From positions 13,702,001 to 13,766,000 of the forward strand of contig CM114273.1 of the NCBI GenBank assembly GCA_050084515.1: a stretch of 64,000 bases of DNA, written 5' to 3'. Below, one piece after another: positions 60,639 through 64,000 of this stretch. This stretch comes from Blasia pusilla. Its lineage: Eukaryota; Marchantiophyta; Marchantiopsida; Blasiales. The position numbers and the translations under genes were made by a program. Positions within the stretch are counted from its first letter, which is position 1. Every line of letters begins with the position of its first letter. Below the pieces are notes generated by a model. It searched no databases, was not told where the DNA came from, and saw nothing but the letters and a program-made list of their open reading frames with translations.

Positions 60639-63600
60639 ATGTCCACGTCTCGTTCCGAGCGCGTCGGATTGTCGCCGCTCTTCAGGAAAGCTCCACTATC
60701 AGGCGAGCATTGGGGCTACAACACGAAGACGAGTTGTGTAGCGCCTCGTCGGTGGCAAGGATCAAAGGCTCTCGACATGCACGCGATGGGATCGTTGCTG
60801 GCTCCGTACCATCAATTACGATGGCCACTGGTGCGAGCCGGAATAGCCGAACCTACCGGTGAGCCTGCACCTATGGGAGAGAAGACAAAGTACAACGATT
60901 CCATCTTCGACAGGACTTTCATGGGGATCTTCACCCGAAAAATGGAGCAGGTCACAGGTAAATAAACCTTCATCCTTTATTTCAGTTATGAGGATTGAGC
61001 GGTCTGTTCGTATCTACACCGGAGTTGAAGAGATTGGTGATACAGCTCAATCTAGCGAGAATTAGAATGGATTCAAATTCTGAAGTTTCGCTGAAAGTTA
61101 ATATCGCTAGATCTGTAGAATTCACTCACCTTGGTCCTTGCCACCGACGAGGCGCTACACAACTCGTCTTCGTGTTGTAGCCTCAATGCAATCTTGTCGG
61201 TGTCGCTGCCACCGACGAGGCGCTGCCTGAGTGAATTCTAGCGATCTCTAGAATTCACTCACCTTGGTTCATTTCGATACATTAGGACTCACGGAGCCGG
61301 GGAAAGTCAACTCATCGAAGATAATTGTTAACACAAATACTCGTCTGGTGCATTGCTTGTGCCGCATCACAGTCGCAGAATAGATGATAATGTCCGAGGC
61401 TGGAATTCTAGTGAAAGTAGTTTCGGATGTTCCTTAACTCTGAACCTTGTGCCCGACACACTAATTTAAATCTGACGGAAACAAATTAGAGATCTAGAAA
61501 AGTGTGAAATCCGCGAGCAGGGGAGTTAAGCCCGCTCTCCTTCAGAATGTGGAAAGGTAATCACGATGATGCGATTCTATCGTTATAACAGTTTTAGGCG
61601 CAGGTAATTTGGACTTCGATGCAGCACTCCTTTCTACCAGAGGCGGAAGGAGACAAGCAACTGTACTGTTCTGTTTAAAAGTAAGGATATCCTAATTGTT
61701 TGGAAGAAATTGGAAGAAAAGTTCTACTTAGAAGACTTCGAGGACAAGACTTTTGGTCTTTGTCATCCATTTCCTATTGATCTTAAGAAAGAGAATCTTC
61801 TTCGTACAAATGTGCCGATTTCTGTGTGAAAGTGTTTCCCCTAGCGGGTGCTTACGCCCGAGCTGCACTAGTAAGGAATATGGTTCTTTGGAACTGAGGT
61901 CATCGAAAAAAATTGTCTTCCGATCTAACGGAGTAGTTGCTTTTGTAATCCATTTCCCATTTATCTTAAGAAAGAGAATCTTTTTCGTGGAAATGTGCCG
62001 ATTTCGGTGTGAGTATTTCCCTTAGCGGTTGCTTACGCGTGAGCTGCACTAGTAAGGACTAAAGGTCCTTGGAATTGAGGTCATCGAGAAGATTTTTTCT
62101 TCCGATTCAACCGAGTAGCTGCCCAAGAAAGTGCGGAAATATACCATCCATCATAGCACCTATTCTCTGAAACGCCCTCGAGGTACATCCATGTCATTAA
62201 AGAATTTCAGGGAGCTCCCGTAAAGATAAACTGTTTGGACACATAGACGTGTTCATTTCATGGCCTATACGTCCATGTTCATTACATGTCTATGAGATCC
62301 TGTATAGAGTCTTCAATTTTGACTTTCAGCGCTGCTGATCAAAAGTACCCAGTGACTCGTAAACATGCTTGCCTCGATCTCTCATGAATGGGAATAATAT
62401 TGTTAACATTATATTATACTTGTGTACACGATCTTGAAATTCCTTGGTCATATATGGTAGCTTTTGACAATCGTTTCGGTTTGGAAGTCAACTAGCTGAC
62501 CGTCTTGCTATACGCGAGGCTTCTTGACTGCAGGAAAAAAAACTGAGTTAGACGGATACGCGGGACTAGTCGACATTTCAAGGAAAGTGATGCAGGGTAG
62601 AACGCCCTTACAGCAACGTGAAGCTGTCCGCCAAGTTCTTATGTCTACTTTACCACCCGGAGCTCCGGAGCAAGTAGGTGTCCGCAGAATTCACCTCGAC
62701 AAGAACAAATTTGTGTGTTTCAGAACTAGTTCTAGTTGCTCAAACATGTTCTTCACGCTTGTCTTTTCGGCTCTTGGCTGGTTTGAGTTGTTGTTAAATG
62801 CTACCGTCATGTCAATCACCTGACTTACGTATGCCTCCGTCCCTCTGTACTCAAAGTTCCAGTTATCAACGTTTTCAAGAAGTTTACTATTTTGGAGTAT
62901 TGAAGATCGGTGCAAAAAATCTTCTACAGTAGAGCTTACTAATCGTTTATTTTTCTCCTGTCGCTACTTCATCTTACTTACAGTTCAGGAAACTATTTCC
63001 ACCAACAAAGTGGTCTGCTGAAATTAATGCCTTCATCACCATTCCTGTGTTCGAGTGGTTAGTAGGCCCTTGTGAAGTAAGTCCCTGTATGAGTACAATA
63101 CATGCCATACTTACCGTCTCGTGGAATGAAAGATCTTCACAGTTTGGTTCTACAAATCATCTGCTGCCTTTGTTGCCTAAACTCTAAGTTTGTTATTTCA
63201 AGCAGCTCACTGAGGCGGAAGTGAATGGCGTTCAGCAGAAAAGCGTTGTCAAGATCAAGAAATGCAGGTTGGCTTTCTTTGAACCAATTTGTTCGAAGTT
63301 GATCAATGCTCTTTTCTTTTCTCCTTCGGCTCCTATCTTTGAAAGATTTACTTGAAGTGTTGGAATTTGTTCGTTTGACGCCGCTCCCTTTAGCAGTAAG
63401 CATGGGAAATTACTTACACGAGTGAATCACCACCGTTATGCAAAGACTAGTTGAGATTGATCTCTTAAGAGATGTTCAAGTGTCGTTTCTCCCACTGCTT
63501 ACCAACCACTAGAATTGACCAGTAGCAGAGCATTAGTTTGTTAGATGGAATACAAAGGCAGGTCGAGCTCTGTCAGATTTGCATACTCCAATTCGAGAGA

Positions 63601-64000
63601 TGTAAAGCTCACTCAATTCGAGGGATGTAAAACTGTAGAAACAAAAAGAACCGCAATGGCAGAGTCTAGAACCCATTTCAATCTCTATCACACTAGTGAT
63701 AGAGATTGAAAAGTGAGTTAGAGCGTAGAATTTTGCAGCCGCAATTTAGACCCCAAGATATCATCCTATTGCAGGTTTAGCATTGTGAATAGTGTATCGA
63801 TTTTGAGGCTATTCTCCAATGGGCATTCGGAAGTTGTAGCCAACCAATACGAGTATACTCTCAAGGATCGAAAATTGTAGGCATCCTATTGGTAGTCAGA
63901 TGTCTGGCCCTGTTTCCCAAGAAGTCGGCAGAATCTGAATGTATCGTTTGAGGTAGTAAGGACTCAAGTATGTTCCTTGGCAACTATGACAGGTACTTAG
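60639..64000 (+). CDS. DWARF27-like plastid protein (5' part, partial)
   Basis: DWARF27 is an iron-containing beta-carotene isomerase in plastids that starts strigolactone synthesis; D27-like paralogues have related carotenoid isomerase roles. Exons are 60639-60957, 62534-62673, 62984-63076, 63206-63267 and the first 8 nt of the next at 63993-64000, all with GT-AG introns and matching phases. The first exon encodes a Ser/Arg-rich, acid-poor transit peptide, then YNDSIFDRTFMGIFTRKM, the D27 family start. Then follow DGYAGLVDISRKVMQGR, LPPGAPEQ/FRKLFPPTKWSAE, EWLVGPCE, EVNGVQQKSVVKIKKC and R-Y-L. The Cys-rich C-terminal half lies beyond the window. It resembles D27-LIKE1 (At1g64680) more than D27 itself, judged from memory. 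Intron 1 (1576 bp) contains several repeats, including an inverted copy of exon 1 sequence. Confidence 0.92.
61135..61189 (-). repeat. Inverted 55-nt copy of exon 1 of the D27-like gene, within its intron 1
   Basis: The reverse complement of 61135-61189 matches exon 1 at 60707-60761 with a single mismatch over 55 nt. The two are 373 bp apart in the same pre-mRNA. A further direct copy of 17 nt (GCCACCGACGAGGCGCT) lies at about 61208-61224. Confidence 0.9.
61228..61261. repeat. Hairpin, perfect 14-bp stem, 6-nt loop
   Basis: TGAGTGAATTCTAG (61228-61241) pairs with 61248-61261. The right arm is part of a 28-nt direct repeat (61110-61137 and 61244-61271, two or three mismatches). It lies in intron 1 of the D27-like gene. 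Confidence 0.85.
61757..62122 (+). repeat. Tandem duplication, 2 x 183 bp
   Basis: The units 61757-61939 and 61940-62122 share CATTTCC, ATCTTAAGAAAGAGAATCTT, AATGTGCCGATTTC, GAGCTGCACTAGTAAGGA and GAGGTCATCGA in register with an offset of 183-184 bp. They lie in intron 1 of the D27-like gene. Confidence 0.85.
63676..63711. repeat. Hairpin, perfect 16-bp stem, 4-nt loop
   Basis: TTTCAATCTCTATCAC (63676-63691) pairs with 63696-63711. It lies in the fourth intron of the D27-like gene. A nearby 20-nt direct repeat (CAATTCGAG.GATGTAAA) is at about 63591-63632. Confidence 0.8.

Noticed and set aside
61753-62025. 90-codon frame with an internally repeated peptide
   Set aside because: The peptide repeat only reflects the 183-bp DNA duplication inside an intron of the D27-like gene.

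Overview
The window is nuclear DNA of a land plant. Genes are split by GT-AG introns, telo-box motifs sit in candidate promoters, the proteins are plant-type (a pentatricopeptide repeat protein, a Golgi PMT-family methyltransferase, a DWARF27-like plastid protein), and long stretches are retrotransposon remains. I cannot name the species. Moderate GC, short introns and the kind of retroelements suggest a seed-free plant such as a bryophyte or lycophyte, but that is an inference.

Genes. The left edge (1-883, +) holds the last three coding exons of a PP2A catalytic subunit. An unidentified gene probably lies at 2.8-4.9 kb (+). An intronless P-class PPR gene is at 6450-7994 (-). A complete seven-exon PMT-family methyltransferase (682 codons as spliced here) is at 29300-33580 (-). 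A DWARF27-like gene starts at 60639 (+) and runs off the right edge. Possible exons of another unknown gene are at 26.4-27.0 kb. The genes are independent transcription units; I see no functional cluster.

Mobile DNA. Element 1 (9558-about 15594, +) is a decayed Ty3/gypsy chromovirus with a 999-bp 5' LTR, a primer-binding site, gag-PR-RT-RNaseH-IN and a C-terminal chromodomain. It has no recognisable 3' LTR and ends at an inverted duplicate of the PP2A gene (15.6-16.2 kb) with an odd fold-back palindrome. Related LTRs without an internal region lie at 17978-18821 (-) and, more diverged, at about 52.4-53.2 kb. Element 2 (41831-51388, +) is a 9.6-kb Ty3/gypsy element with about 480-bp LTRs. Its pol region carries a C5 cytosine DNA methyltransferase domain between protease and reverse transcriptase, and a PHD-finger-like domain after the integrase. 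Its coding frames are broken largely by stop codons and less by frameshifts. This methyltransferase-bearing retrotransposon is the most remarkable object in the window. Ty1/copia fragments (RT at 37.1-37.6 kb, IN at 54.0-54.4 kb, both -) flank element 2.

The remaining sequence (16.2-26 kb, 33.6-41.8 kb, 54.4-60.6 kb) is AT-rich and repeat-rich, with microsatellites, hairpins and short duplications but no gene I can support. Intron 1 of the DWARF27-like gene contains an inverted copy of 55 nt of its own exon 1, so the pre-mRNA could fold back on its coding region.
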